A DNA stretch of 64,000 bases from Eustoma russellianum (GCA_036186865.1 AP025065.1:3999264-4063263), one strand, 5' to 3'. Shown: positions 1 to 11,744, numbered from the stretch's first letter. Numbers and translations: made by a program. The notes: generated by a model not told the origin, from the sequence alone.

Positions 1-226
1 CATGCTAGGATTAGACAACTTAAGTTAAAGATTTATAAGAAATGGTACATACGTGGATTTTTTTCATTTGCCATTAAGGGGTGACTTAGAAAATTTATAC
101 GAAATATTGGACTATTATTTTTCAAGTAGTTAAACGTCTTCTTATAAGCACGTACACCAAGATATATGCTATATTTCAAAGGCACTTCAAAGATTTTTTG
201 CTATTAATGGTGAATTGTAACTCCTC
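1..226. repeat. Left edge of composite segment, copy 1 (Gypsy-2 leader-like)
   Basis: Non-coding AT-rich sequence that runs almost base for base with 6345-6570 and 31825-32050. It belongs to the composite segment present three times in the window. The same three blocks always sit next to the truncated Copia-4 gag fragment, so they were copied together and did not insert independently. The block continues off the left edge. Confidence 0.8.
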
Positions 227-472
227 TTATGGAGTAGGATCACCAACATCAAAAGGAATGGTGGAACCTTTTGACACCTCTCTCCATATACGATATCCAC
301 AAGAACGAAGGTATGTTTCCATATTTGATTTCCACAGTGGACAGTTCAGAGGGTCAAAAATATGTACCTTGACATGTACACTTGAAATAGAAGGGAATAG
401 TGACTCTTGTCTTCTTCTTCTAGAAGAATCACCACTTGGAGAACCGGCATCTTCAAAACTAAAGGGATCCAT
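227..472 (-). pseudogene. Truncated copia gag N-terminus, copy 1 (Copia-4)
   Basis: An 81-codon fragment beginning MDPFSFEDAGSPSGDSSRRR and followed by a block around FDPLNCPLWKSNMETYLRSC. That block resembles the N-terminal region of plant copia gag, where a conserved tryptophan (the W..(K/R)M-type motif) follows the 'LN..NYPLW' stretch. It starts about 55 bp inside the Copia-4 LTR, right after the primer-binding site at 522-533, as a gag start should. It is cut after about 81 codons by a stop, and the sequence beyond no longer reads as gag. Copies at 6571-6816 and 32051-32297 end at the same place, so truncation came before duplication. No function is expected. Confidence 0.75.
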
Positions 473-521
473 ACTTTAAAAGATCAAATCTTGCTATTTG
501 ATCTCAAACACTCATGATTCT

Positions 522-533
522 GCTCTGATACCA
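522..533 (-). other. Primer-binding site of Copia-4, copy 1
   Basis: On the minus strand this reads TGGTATCAGAGC, the standard plant retrotransposon site complementary to the 3' end of initiator methionine tRNA. It lies two bases inside the LTR edge at 536 and orients the element leftward. Copies 2 and 3 have a mutated version (GATATC in place of GATACC on the plus strand). Confidence 0.85.
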
Positions 534-535
534 AT

Positions 536-1993
536 TGTTAGGTCCCTTAGAACACACTAGAAGGGAGAGTTGAATAGTGTGTTCACCAAGTATGGATATT
601 TTTTGGATATTTTTTGATGGTGAGAACGAATCTATACTTGGGTGTCTTCTTTGAAAATAAATAAACTTGCGGAAGCTTAAAGAACACAAGATATAGAGGT
701 TCAAGTCAAATGACTCTACTCCTCTACCTTCTTGGTTTTTCACAAGAAGAATTTTGAATGGAGATTGTTATTTCTTTTGGGAAAACAATAATCAAAGAAA
801 AACTTACAAAGTAAGAAACTAGGCCATACGCCTAGACAACAACCAAGAAATACCAACCCCTTGAAGTCCAGCCTCCAAAGAACTTCCTTGCTCCTCAAAG
901 AATTCTTGTTGGGAGTATAATGCACCACAACACCATCAATTAACCTTCCAAGGTTTGGATTTCTTCAAACAAGAAGCACCCTTGCTTCTTGACCAACGAT
1001 CTACACTTGGCTCCTCACAATCTACACTCAAGAAGCAGACTCTTCTTCTTTACACAGCTCTCACAAATAAAGTAAAATATACATTAATAAAACTATTTTG
1101 AGAGCAAAAGCTTGAGAGAAACTTGAGAGCTCGTAGGTAGAACGTTCTAGAAAGAAAAGTGATGAAAATCCTTGTTTTATCAATTCCTAGCTGTTGGTAA
1201 CCTTACAGGAGACAATAAGGAGGTTTGTCTCTTCTGATGACATGTCCTCTTTCATTGAGATCTTCTCTTGGATGGATTACAAGCTTCTTGAGGAAGATTC
1301 ATCTTGAAAGCTCAAAGAGGAATGAGTGCATTCTCCAAATCTTCTTGAGGAAGTTTCACTAAAAGAGATGATATAAATGTCAAGTAATCATAAGAAAGTG
1401 CAGCATAAAACATTTGTAATGTTGAGTCACATGAAGCGCCTGATGTTATTTATGAACAGGAGTTCAATGTGATATGGAGCGCTTAAAGTGTGTTTGAACT
1501 GGCATTCAATGTGACATGAAGCGCCTTAAGCGAATAAAAAACACTTGTTCAATGTCACATGAAGCGCCTGTTGTGGGCAACAGAACTCGTTCGAAGTCAC
1601 ATGAAGCGCCTGATCTCAGCCTTCATACTTGTTCGAAATAATTCTGAGTTTTGTCAAAAGTAACTTGATATTCGTGCACATTTTAGAGGAGAAACCGTCT
1701 ATTTAACTTTATAACACACATGAAGCGCCTGTTAAGGCATTCAAAGTGTGTTGTTACACAGCTTGACACATGATGCGCCTTATCTAGGCATTCAAAGTGT
1801 TCAGGTTTCCAAACACTTCACATGAAGTGCTTTATCTCGGCGTTCGAAGTGTTCTGGTCTCCAACCACTTCACATGAAGTGCCTTATGCAAGCGTTCGAA
1901 GTGTTCTGGTCTCCAAACACTTCACATGAGGTTCCTTTCTTAGTGTTCTAAGTGTCGTTTGTACAAATCATCAAAACCTAACATATTCTAACA
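536..1993 (-). mobile_element. Copia-4 (Sirevirus-like) LTR, copy 1, 1458 bp
   Basis: The plus-strand edges are TGTTAGGTCCC at the left and ATTCTAACA at the right, a TG...CA LTR with a short inverted end TGTTAG/CTAACA. The primer-binding site and gag start on its left make it a 5' LTR of a minus-strand element. Full relatives lie at 6880-8343, 32361-33628 and 60949-62409. The right half holds a run of degenerate repeats built on CACTTCACATGAAG and GTTCGAAGTG. The five bases after the LTR are CTCAT. Confidence 0.88.
1799..1953. repeat. Three ~52-bp tandem hairpin-like units in the Copia-4 LTR
   Basis: Units start at 1799, 1851 and 1903, giving a period of 52. Each unit has GTTC(A/T)GG(T)TCC-type sequence, then CACTTCACATGA and a GCGTTCGAAGT ending. 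In the best preserved copies each unit can fold: AACACTTC pairs with GAAGTGTT, and AGGCG pairs with CGCCT. Confidence 0.75.
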
Positions 1994-2672
1994 CTCATTT
2001 GGGTGTTTCATGTTTTACAATATTTCAGTTCAGTGGGAATTTATAATTTAAGACATTAAAGTTTTGGTTTTCTGCATAATACAGTTCAAAATTTAGTTAC
2101 ACTATGAACTTTTGATCTTGTTAAAAACTTAAGTGGACCAGTTGAAAATAGACATATTATGATCACATTACATGTAATTTTCATATTACACATTATATTG
2201 GATCCATGTCGTTCATAGTGTTGGAATATGTAGCCATTGATTGGTCGAGTCCACATATGCGACAAAGGCTTCTTTAATCAGTGTGATGATGTGATGGTGC
2301 ACCATATTCGATAAGATATATTTAAATGATAGGACTTCTAAGCTCATAGAGTTGAGTCATGCTATATGATTGTCAAGTCATATGTGTTGCACAAGAGGAA
2401 GATTGTTAGATTGTATTTAATAATCTATTATGTCATTACATATATAAATTGTATATTATAAATACTATGATTAAGCTTTGGCAAAATGAAAGTAACCACC
2501 TAAACTTAAAGGTCCAATTAAGATATCTTATAAACTATGGGGTTAATGTATAAATATCATATTGTAATTTTATTATGATGATATGCAGCATTGGAAATAC
2601 AATAATTTATAAATATGTTATAGTCCCCGAGTCAAGTACGTCAGTTATAACAGCCTTATTATGTCGGATGGG
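1994..2672. repeat. Shared right flank of Copia-4 LTR, copy 1
   Basis: Follows the LTR and matches 33629-34280 almost throughout. Copy 2 (from 8344) lacks roughly the first 165 bp. No coding potential is seen. Homology to the other copies stops near 2672, after which about 100 bp of unmatched sequence leads into Copia-3a. Confidence 0.75.
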
Positions 2673-2778
2673 ATCCTGCAAGGCAAACAATGAGGCCAAA
2701 AATGAGGCCGCGAATCCGGTGGCGCCACGTGTCCCATTCTTCATTTATAAAAAAGGTTTTTTTTTAAATAAGTCAAAT

Positions 2779-3171
2779 GGGGCAGTATTACGAAAAAGAC
2801 TTTGTAAACCAATTTGGCACTTCCAATCTGCCTTTTTCTGTTATTCCAGTATATCAATTTATAGAGATAAAATTGGACTTACAAGGATAAATCTAATCTA
2901 ATCTAATCACTATCAATTAGGATAGTATAAATAATGGTAATGATAGATACAAGTATGGTAATGATAAACACAAATCAAATCAATCACGTATATGCGATAA
3001 TTATAAAGAATCAATCAGATATAATCAGAAATACCGCTGCAATCTCTATCCAAACCCTGTGCTCGGCCTTGTCTGATCTTGTCAACTCTGTCAGTTCAAC
3101 TCAGCTCGGCCGAGATTCAAGTAGGTCAGCATGGCTCGTTCGGACAAGGTCAGCTCAGCTCGGCCTTGACA
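2779..3171 (-). mobile_element. Copia-3a 3' LTR (left end lost)
   Basis: Aligns along its length to 17368-17774. The inner edge ends ...CCTTGACA followed by CCCACCTCC, which on the minus strand is the purine tract GGAGGTGGG expected just before a 3' LTR. The outer end lacks the TGTTGGGG start seen in the other copy, so it was clipped at about 2779. Confidence 0.7.
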
Positions 3172-4850
3172 CCCACCTCCAAGTTGGCGTGTGGAGATTT
3201 GGAATACCCAACTTGAACAGAAGAAATCGAAACTCTCGAGTACTGAGTGACTTGATCAGAATGTCGGCATGCTGATGAGAGATCAAAACATGCATGGGAC
3301 GGATGAGGCCGTCCAGAACAGTGTCCCTCAAGAAATAGCAGTCAACTTCAATGTGCTTGGTGCGCTCATGAGAGACAGGATTGTGCGCCAAATGTAACTT
3401 CGAATGATTGTCCATGAAGAGTGTGATCAGACCCTGATGCGGATAGCAGAAGAATCGAAGAAGACCTAGAAGCCATTTAAGTTCACGGGGGGCATATGCC
3501 ATCACACGATATTCCGCCTCGGCTGAAGACTAGTAGATGGTAGTTTATTTCTTAGTAGACCAAGAAATCAGAGTCGTGCCAGCTGAATAAAATACGCAGT
3601 AAGAGATCCGCGAGTAAGAGGAAAACTAGCCTAATTAGAGTCATAGTAAGCAGTCAGGCGAAGGTGGTTAATGGAAGAAAAAAGAATCCCTTGACCTAGA
3701 TGACCGTTCAAATAGCTAGCAACTTTGAGAGCTGTATGCCAATGATCAGTATGCGGAGTCTGCATAAATTGAGCTTATGTCTGCACGGTGTTGGAAAGCT
3801 CAGGACAAAATACAGACAAATACACCAGAAGTCCAACAAGATGTCAATGAGGCAATGGATCATCCAAGAGTAAGCTAGGCGATTAAGATAGCTTATGTTG
3901 TTGTTAAAGCGGGACAGCCAAAGGCTTGGAAGCCATTAATCCAAAATCTACAATAATATCAAGCGTGTATTTACGCTGGGACACAAAAATCCCAGCTCGT
4001 CTATGGGTCACTTTGAGGCCAAGAAAGTACTTTAAAGGGCCGAGATCCTTCATATGGAAGCAACGACTGAGATAGTCCTTAAGAATATCCATAGCGGACG
4101 GAGAGTTGCAAACAATGATAAGATTATCAACATAGACGAGAAGATAAAGTTGAACAGCACCACGGATGTAACGGAAAAAAGAATAAACTGAATAAGATTG
4201 AACAAAACCGTAGGTTCGGAGAGTGTCAGAAAACTTAGCAAACCAACAACGAGGGGCCTATTTAAGCCCATATAATGATTTGCGAAGTCGACGAACCTTA
4301 GTGGGGTCGGAAGTGGCGAAGCTTTGAGGAGGCTTCATGTAGACTTTCTCGTGAAGGTCACCATAAAGAAAGGCATTGACAACGTCCATTTGACATGTGG
4401 AGAATCTACAGGCAACAGCAAGCTCTTAAAGCATGCAGACAGTAACCATTTTGACGGTTGGAGCTCATAATCTGCGAGGCGAGCTGGAGGTTTCTTCAGT
4501 AGCTTGCCATGGCCAAGAGTTGGATTCAAGGGACGAGGCGTCAGGTCAGCCGGCTCAGGCTGAGCGGCTGTTGCTAGAGTCTGCTGAACAGGTTGCTCAG
4601 CGGCCACTAATAAGCTCAGCAGCAAGCTACTGTCAGAAGCAGTCGGAGCTGTTGTACGAATCAAAATATCATCTGAGTCATTGACAGATGGTGTAGAGGC
4701 CAAGGTGTAAGGCAGCTTGGCCTTGGTGGGAGGCAGCTCGGCCGAGGTGGGAGCGGCAAAGAGAAACACCGCCTCAACAAAGGTGGTGTTGCGAGTGACA
4801 AAGAATTCGTGTGTGGCAAGATCGTACACACACCATCCTTTCTGGCCAAT
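3172..4850 (-). pseudogene. Copia-3a pol remnant (integrase tail, RT, RNase H)
   Basis: Minus-strand pieces in several frames add up to a decayed copia polyprotein end. Positions 4335-4829 carry the integrase C-terminal stretch around VYDLATHEFFVTRNTTF and the variable linker. Positions 3904-4271 carry RT, including MDILKDYLSRCFHMKDLGPL and YFLGL. Positions 3180-3540 carry RNase H with HERTKHIEVDCYFL. Stops and frameshifts break it throughout. An internal deletion near 4470 joins the linker directly to RT and removes the N-terminal RT part still present in Copia-3b. The sequence stops at 4855, where the Gypsy-2 LTR begins. It is not functional. Confidence 0.8.
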
Positions 4851-4855
4851 CGAAA

Positions 4856-5492
4856 TGTTATACCCTGTGTACTAGGGGTACAAAAGAAAAAGAAAATATA
4901 AAAGGAAATAAAGCCTAAATAACTAAATCCTAAAGTGAATAGGAAAAGAAAGCTACATAAAATAAAATAAAAATAAAGTCTAAGTAATAGTATCCTAATT
5001 AGAATAGAAAATGAAAAAGGAATTGGGATAGAGTTTTACTAATTAGCAATTTCCAAAACATACTAGAAATATACTATATAAACTCCCCAACCCTAACTCT
5101 ATAAATACATAGTTACACACACAAAAATCACCCCTACCCACAAACTCCCTCGGCATTCCAATCCCTCCCTTAATTCTTACCAAATTTCGGCAGCAAGGCT
5201 GCCCCCTTCTAAGCAATCAGCAGCCAGCCACTAAGAAAGAAAAAGAAGGCCAAACTTGGTCCGGTTTCAACCCCGATTCGATTTATGGTATAGTAAACTT
5301 AGATCAAGGCATGTACACTTGCTATATTTGCTATGTTTTGGCAAAGTTATGATGTTATTTTTGTATGAAAACCAGAGCATGCATGATTTAATTGTGATTG
5401 CATAGATTGTTGATTATATGTACGTATTTATTGTAATTATGTATCAATTATGTGCATATGTATAGAGATGGAAAAATCTTCATGGTTTTAGG
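4856..5492 (+). mobile_element. Gypsy-2 LTR, 5' portion, inserted in Copia-3a
   Basis: Begins TGTTATACCCTG directly after copia coding sequence, with CGAAA as the five bases before it. From 5345 to 5492 it matches 28565-28714. It then jumps to sequence that in the third copy lies about 2.3 kb further on (30983), so the rest of this LTR and the primer-binding site were deleted. ATTGAAC is present at the joint as microhomology. Confidence 0.7.
5100..5107 (+). promoter_or_regulatory. Probable TATA box of the Gypsy-2 LTR
   Basis: TATAAATA about 245 bp into the LTR, preceded by a second possible TATATAAA-type site near 5075 and followed by a pyrimidine-rich leader. This is the arrangement expected of an LTR promoter. 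It is assigned by sequence only. Confidence 0.5.
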
Positions 5493-6570
5493 CATATTGA
5501 ACTTAGAAATAAGTAATGATTGTAGACTTAAGAGATAATCGGATAAGGGATATGCCCACGTATACCTGGGGCACCTCATACGATTTTAAATTATTTTCCA
5601 TACTTAAGTGTTGATTATAATATTTGGTATAATTTCTTAGATCCGATCCCTGAAAACCCGAATCATTGGAATAATATACAATTAAATTATATGAATTGCA
5701 ATAGTAACCAGGATGTCCCCGTAGGCACTGGTTGATGCATAAATTTGGATGGGCCCAACAGTTACTCAGACTACATCTCCGTACCAGCAGCATGGGACCT
5801 GGTATCATCATGGTAAATGAAATGGGTTCATGTCTTTACTTTTGACAGTAGTGTCAGAACGTGACTAGGTCTAAATTGGAACCGTATATCCTAAGAAATT
5901 TTGTAGTAAAATGATAATTGCTAAGAAAGAGTTTATTAGCGTTATGATCAGTAGAGTTTAGAAAAGAATATCGTACCAAGAGATTTATAGTTATGGTTAA
6001 GATGTTGAACTTTAGGGTTATTAAAATAGGCCGAAGACATTAGTCCTATTAGAGATATTAATTGATGTTGATAAGCGAGCTTCATTATAATGAGTATAGT
6101 GGATGACAAATTATTACAAGTCTGGGTTAAGTGTTCATTCCTCGAAACGTGTAAGTATTGATGTATCGAGTAGGCTTGAATTGAAATAGAACAAGCATGA
6201 ACAAGTAGTGGATGTTATTCACATAGAATTTAACTAAGTTAAAATTAGCGGTTGAAATAACCAGGAAAAAGAACGGTGAATCAGTGTGGTGCGTGGAAGC
6301 ATGATGAATTAGAATACCTTAAGTCGATCAATATTTAGTGTGACATGCTAGGATTGGACAACTCAAGTTAAAGATTTATAAGAAATGGTACGTAGGTGGA
6401 TTTTTTTTTCCATTTGACATTAAAGGGTGGCTTAGAAAATTTATACGAAGTATTAGACTATTATTTTTCAAGTAGTTAAACGTCTTTTTTTAAGCACGTA
6501 CACAAAGATATATGCTATATTTCAAAGTTACTTCAATGATTTTTGCTATAATGGCAAATTGCAACTCCTC
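5493..6570 (+). repeat. Gypsy-2 leader-like non-coding block, copy 2
   Basis: Matches 30983-32050. It is also recognisable, reversed and more diverged, at 56356-57495 (compare GGTTGAAATAACC near 6255 with its counterpart near 57230). It lies downstream of the LTR in copy 3, so it is most likely the untranslated leader of the gypsy element. No domain is readable in either strand; small open frames here are not conserved as protein. Confidence 0.6.
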
Positions 6571-6816
6571 CTACGGAGTAGGATCATGAACATCAAAAGG
6601 AATGATGGAACCTTTTGACACCTCTCTCCATATAAGATATCCACAAGAACGAAGGTATGTTTCCATATTTGATTTCCACAGTGGATAGTTTAGAGGGTCA
6701 AACATAGGTACCTTGACATGTACACTTGAAATAGAAGGGAGTAGTGACTCTTGTCTTCTTCTTCTAGAAGAGTCACCACTTGGAGAACCAGCATCTTCAA
6801 ACCTAAATGGATCCAT
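6571..6816 (-). pseudogene. Truncated copia gag N-terminus, copy 2 (Copia-4)
   Basis: Copy of the 227-472 fragment with the same start (MDPFRFEDAGSPSGDSSRRR), the same W-containing core and the same end point. It is the best preserved of the three, with 81 uninterrupted codons. It sits 64 bp inside the LTR at 6880. The shared truncation shows it was already broken when the segment was copied. Confidence 0.75.
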
Positions 6817-6879
6817 ACTTTAAAAGATCTAATCTTTCTATTTGAACTCAAACACTCAAGATTCTACTCTGATATCAAT

Positions 6880-8343
6880 TGTTAGGTCCCTTAGAACACA
6901 CTAGAAGGTGAGTTGAATAGTGTGTTCACCAAGTATGGATATTTTTCGGATGTTTTTCGATGGTGAGAATGAATCTATACTTGGGTGTGTTCTTTGAAAA
7001 TAAAAAAACTTGCGTAAACGTAAAGAACACGAGATATATAGAGGTTCAAGTCAAATGAGTCTACTCCTCTACCTTCTTGGTTTTTCATAAGAAGGATTTT
7101 GAATAGGGATTGTTATTTCTTTTGGGGGAAACAATAATCAAACAAAAACTTACAAAGTAAGAAACTTCGCCACACGCATAGACCACACCCAAGAGATACC
7201 AACCCCTTGAAGTCCAGCCTCCAAAGAACTTCCTTGCTCCTCAAAGAATTCTTGTTGGGAGTATGATGCACCACAACACCATCAACTACCTCCAAGGTTT
7301 GGATTTCTTCAAACAAGAAGCATCCTTACTTCTTGGCCAACGATCTACACTTGGCTCCTCACAATCTTCACTCAAGAAGAAGACTATTCTTCTTTACACA
7401 GCTCTCACAAATAAAGTAAAATATATAATGATACAACTATTTTGAGAACAAAAGCTTGAGAGAAGCTTGAGAGCTCGCATGTAGAAATTTGCAGAAAGAA
7501 AAGTGATGAAAACCCTTGTTTTATCACTTCCTAGCCGTTGGTAACCTTGCAGGAGATAATAATGAGTTTTGTCTCTTCTGATGACATGTCTTCTTTCATT
7601 GAGATCTTCTCTTGGATGGATTACAAGCTTCTTAAGGAAGATTCATCTTCAAAGCTGAAAAAGGAAAGAGGGAATTCTGCAAAGTGGGAGTGGAACCTGT
7701 GATGTTTCACTAAATGAAAGGGTACAAATGTCAAGGAATCATAAGAAAGTGCAGTATAAAACATTTGTAACGTTGAGTCACATGAAGTGCCTGATATGAT
7801 TTATGAACATGCGTTCAATGTGATATAGAGCGCCTAAAGTGAGTTTGAACTGGTGTTCTATGTGACATGAAGCGCCTTAAGTGAATAAGGAACACTTGTT
7901 CAATGTCACATGAAGCGCCTGTTGTGGGCAACAGAACTCGTTCAAAGTCATATGAAGCGCTTGATCTTAACCTTCATACTTGTTCGAAGTAATTCTGAGT
8001 TTTGTCAAAAGTAACTTGATATTCGTGCCCATTTTGGGGGAAAAACCATCCATTTGACTATGTAACACACATAAAGCTCCTGTTAAAGCACTCAAAGTGT
8101 GCTGTTACACAGCTTGACACACGAGGCGCCTTATCTAGGCGTTCGAAGTGTTCTGATTTTCAAACACTTCACTGAAGCACATTATCTAGGCGTTCGAAGT
8201 GTTCTGGTCTCTAGCCACTTCACGTGAAGCGCCTTATGCATGTGTTCGAAGTGTTCTGGCCTTCAAACACTTCACGTGAGGCGCCTTATCTAGCGTTCCA
8301 AGTGTCATTTGTGCAAATCATCAAAACCTAACATATTCTAACA
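6880..8343 (-). mobile_element. Copia-4 LTR, copy 2, 1464 bp
   Basis: Same TGTTAGGTCCC...ATTCTAACA edges as copy 1. The primer-binding site next to it is damaged (GATATCAAT). The 3' half has the same hairpin-type repeats, at about 8085-8300. CTCAT follows the LTR, and the flank then joins directly to sequence that in copy 1 lies about 165 bp further on. Confidence 0.88.
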
Positions 8344-9354
8344 CTCATTACATGTAATTTTCATACTACACATTATATTGGATCCATGTCGTTCCTACTG
8401 TTGGAATATGTAACCATTGATTGGTCGAGTCCACATATGTGACAAAGGCATCTTTGATCTGTGTGATGATGTGATGATGCACCATATTCGATAAGATATA
8501 TTTAAATGATAGAGACTTCTATGTTCATAGAGTTGAGTCATTGTATATGATTGTCAGGTCATATGTGTTGCACAAGAGGAAGATTGTTAGATTGTATTTA
8601 ATAATCTATTATGTGCTTACATATATAAATTGTATATTATAAATACTATGATTAAGCTTTGGCAAAATGAAAGTGACCACCTAAACTTAAAGGTCCAATT
8701 AAGATATCTTATAAACTATGGGGTTAATGTGTAAATATCATATTGTGATTTTATTATGATGAGATGCAGCATTGGAAACACAATAATTTATAAATATGTT
8801 ATAGTCCCCGAGTCAAGTACGTCCTTTATAACAGCCCCATCATGTTATATGCTCTCTGGATTAAGGAAAGTATGTTAATGATTTAAAAGACCATGAAACC
8901 AAAACAACTCAGTCTCAAATCCAGATCTAAACGCTACGAAATCAGGTACACTTCTTACTTAATTAACAATCATGTATTTGTTGATGATTTGACATATATT
9001 AGGTTATAGTGCAATAGCTTCCGTAATAACTGTCTAGGACATATGCCATGTTATACCAAGTTTAGCTATGTGAAGTGTATGAATAGATGATATCTATAGC
9101 AGGGTAATGATTATGGTCAAGTAAAGTCATTACATTGTTTTTAATGAGAAAATGTATTAGTATTTTATTGGAAAACCGCTTTAGCATTTCGTCTCGGGTA
9201 TTTCTGGAAAGATATATAATTTTGTGTTTTTAAATATGATTAATTTTTTACTAACCAACATGAAAGCTAACTGCTTCACATAATCTTATTCTTGTATATT
9301 CATATATCAATATGGCCCAACGACATGTTTATGTCTTGTTTTATATATTTGAAT
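8344..9354. repeat. Shared flank of Copia-4 LTR, copy 2
   Basis: Matches 2160-2672 of copy 1 and, for its full length, about 33800-34860 of copy 3, with small indels. I see no gene in it. Confidence 0.75.
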
Positions 9355-10345
9355 GAGAAAATTACATTTTCTAACCAAATGCTTACTAGGTCTTTTACGA
9401 AATATCCGGAACTAATTTTACTATAAGTTTTATCTGAACTTTTTACGAAATGCTCACAAAAAACCGGATGACTTTCTGATAGACTGTCGTTGCAGGTTGC
9501 CTCCTACATCTACCTCTTCCTCCCTTCCTCCCTTCCTCCTCTTCCCTTCATCCCTACAACGCGGCCCCTCCCTTCCCCCTTACTCCTTTAGCACCACCTC
9601 TCTCTCTTCTTGTTTCTTCATTCTCCCTCCTCTCCTCTCACTAGCAGCACGCCTCCTTTTCTTTCCCGACAATCCAAGACCCAACAACATCCTCACTGCT
9701 ACACACTGATACTGTGGGAGTGGACGAACCACCTTCAGTGATTAAAGCAATTCGAACCATCTTCTCTTGACTATGATTTGCTGATCTAAAGACGCATTTG
9801 ATTTCTATGTGGAGTGCAGAAGGAACCAATAGTATTAGCATCAAATTGCATCTGTCTCAGGCTTCAAACGAATAACTATAGGTCACGCTACTTGCTGCTA
9901 GATATGATGAGAAATATGTGGTAGTGGAGGCTGAGGGTGGCGGGGATGAGAGAGATGGGGCTTAAGGTCACAGGGCTATGGGAGTGGAGGCTGAGAGTGG
10001 CGGAGATGAGGGAGGTAGGGCTTAGGGTGACAGGAATGAGGAAGGGGGCAGGCTGTAAAGGAGAAGGGAGAAGGGAGGAAAAAGACAAAGAGAGATGGCA
10101 TTGAGGGAGGTGGGGGAAGGGGAAGGGAAGGGGGAGGGTGCAGCAGGGTTTGAGGGAGGAGATGGAAGAGATGAAGAGGTAGATGGGGTGGCAATCTGCA
10201 ATCACAGGTTATCAGCAGACCACCTCGATTTTTATGTGCATTTCGTACATAGTTCGGATGAAACTTATAATAAAATTAGGTTTGGATATGTTATGAAAAA
10301 TATAGTTAATATTTGATTGCAAAATGTAAGTTTTTCTAGTTTGAA
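9355..10345. mobile_element. Long-inverted-repeat DNA element, copy 2 (foldback/MULE-like)
   Basis: The left arm (about 9355-9700) and the reverse complement of the right arm (about 9930-10345) align imperfectly. Both run GAAAA..TTACATTTT, then CTAATTTTA.TATAAGTTT.ATC.GAACT, then TACGAAATGC.CA, then TTGCAG.TTGCC, then a pyrimidine-rich stretch of TCCTCC type. The pyrimidine-rich left arm and purine-rich right arm are therefore one inverted repeat, not unrelated skewed tracts. No transposase is present, so it is non-autonomous. The flanks suggest a duplicated site of 9-10 bp (TATTTGAAT on the left; TATTTTGAAT in the copy-3 right flank), but this is uncertain. A second copy lies at 34860-35840. 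Confidence 0.65.
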
Positions 10346-11177
10346 CCATTCAATGTTGGTATGAGATGACGACACATTAGCTAGGTATTTCAAGAGTTTG
10401 ATGGTCCATTTCTAATGTACGAAAGTTGTCGACGATCGTTATGTATTTGTATTGAGATTGAATTTAATTATTTCACACTTATTAGATATAGTTAGGCGGC
10501 TTAATGGTTACTTGACGGACAAGGTTTTGACTCATGGCCGGTAATGATGACCCGGAGTTGGAGAATCCGTACGTCATGAAACCTATAATCTAAATTGAGG
10601 TGGTCAAATATACAAATAAATATTGCTTCGTTAAATAACTTTTGCCGAACACAGAAGATCAACACGTAACAACAAACTTCTTTCAGTCGAAATTTTGGCC
10701 AACACTCGTAAGCTTAAGATTCTATTCTTTGGCCAAATCTGCACATTCTTTCGACTAACGGACACTCAGTTATTTACAGGTTATCTTCTACGTTATTTAC
10801 GGAGTTCTTTGACTTTTCCACAGACTCTTTCTCTTCAACACTCCTGATCATATAAATTTTTTATTGATTTTCTTGATTATTTTCACTCTTTCTCTTTTCA
10901 CGACAAAGTCTTTTTGATGTATTTATTTCAGCAGGATTGGATGATCTATAATGACAAAGTATCTTTGAACATTTAAAACCGGAGAAGAAAAGGTTCTGTA
11001 TGGGTCCTTTGATGTTCAAGTTAACAAGATATACGAAAAGAAAAAGTAGAGAATAAGTTATCATTACCTATTCACAAGATGTGTTTTATGTAGAGAATGA
11101 GTTATTATTGTAATAAAATTCAAGTAGATGAAGAAACAAGAGTCATGGAAGGAGTCTCCCTCATTTTCTGATACGAC
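10346..11177. repeat. Shared flank of composite segment, copy 2
   Basis: Matches about 35841-36625, with deletions in copy 3. It contains no convincing open frame. It ends at the insertion point of Copia-1. Confidence 0.7.
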
Positions 11178-11182
11178 TAAGA
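11178..11182. repeat. Target-site duplication of Copia-1, left
   Basis: TAAGA directly before the left LTR, repeated exactly at 16984-16988 after the right LTR. Confidence 0.95.
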
Positions 11183-11744
11183 TGACGAAATTCACTCATA
11201 CACCAGAAATCAACAATCACACAACACTTGAGACAATTGAACACGCAAACCAACTCCAAATCACCAAATGATAAAAGATAGAAACAAGTAGCGTATAGAG
11301 AATAAGGAATTAGAGAGAGAATGAAAAATATCTCAATTGATAACCGCTACTCGAATACATCCGGATGAAGCAGCACAACTGCTTTTATACAGAACAACCA
11401 AGTCGATTGTGAAGAAGAGAGGACGCGAAATTACCACACAACCCTCTAACTAACTCTACTACTCTTTATTTACAAAAGGGCAAAACAGTCTTTTCACAAT
11501 CTTTAAAACATTTCCCGCCTCAACCGTTTTCTTCTACTTCTTCCTGCTCCTTTCACCTTCAAGCTGCAACCATCACATTTCAGCAACAACATCACAATCC
11601 TTCCACTGCTACCAATCTGTCTCAGCCCCTCAAGTCAGATTCCAACATTTAACCTTCAATTCACCAGCAAGCTCACTCCATTGGGTCTGTATGGCGAAAT
11701 TCCACCAAAGCAACTTCTACCTCATTCGATCAATTGCTTTGACA
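11183..11744 (-). repeat. Copia-1 3' LTR (562 bp)
   Basis: Edges TGACGAAATT...GCTTTGACA on the plus strand. The gag-pol frame runs 28 bp into it. Identical to the right LTR at 16422-16983 except for one base that I can see. Confidence 0.96.

Noticed and set aside
1425..1953. Regularly spaced repeats that could suggest a CRISPR-like array
   Set aside because: The units are degenerate, lie inside a retrotransposon LTR found four times in the window, and the genome is a plant.
4433..4684. Plus-strand 83-codon open frame
   Set aside because: It is the antisense of decayed copia linker/integrase codons.
9497..10205. Several overlapping open frames rich in S, P and L
   Set aside because: They are by-products of CT-rich and GA-rich arms of an inverted repeat; the frames are not conserved between the two copies.
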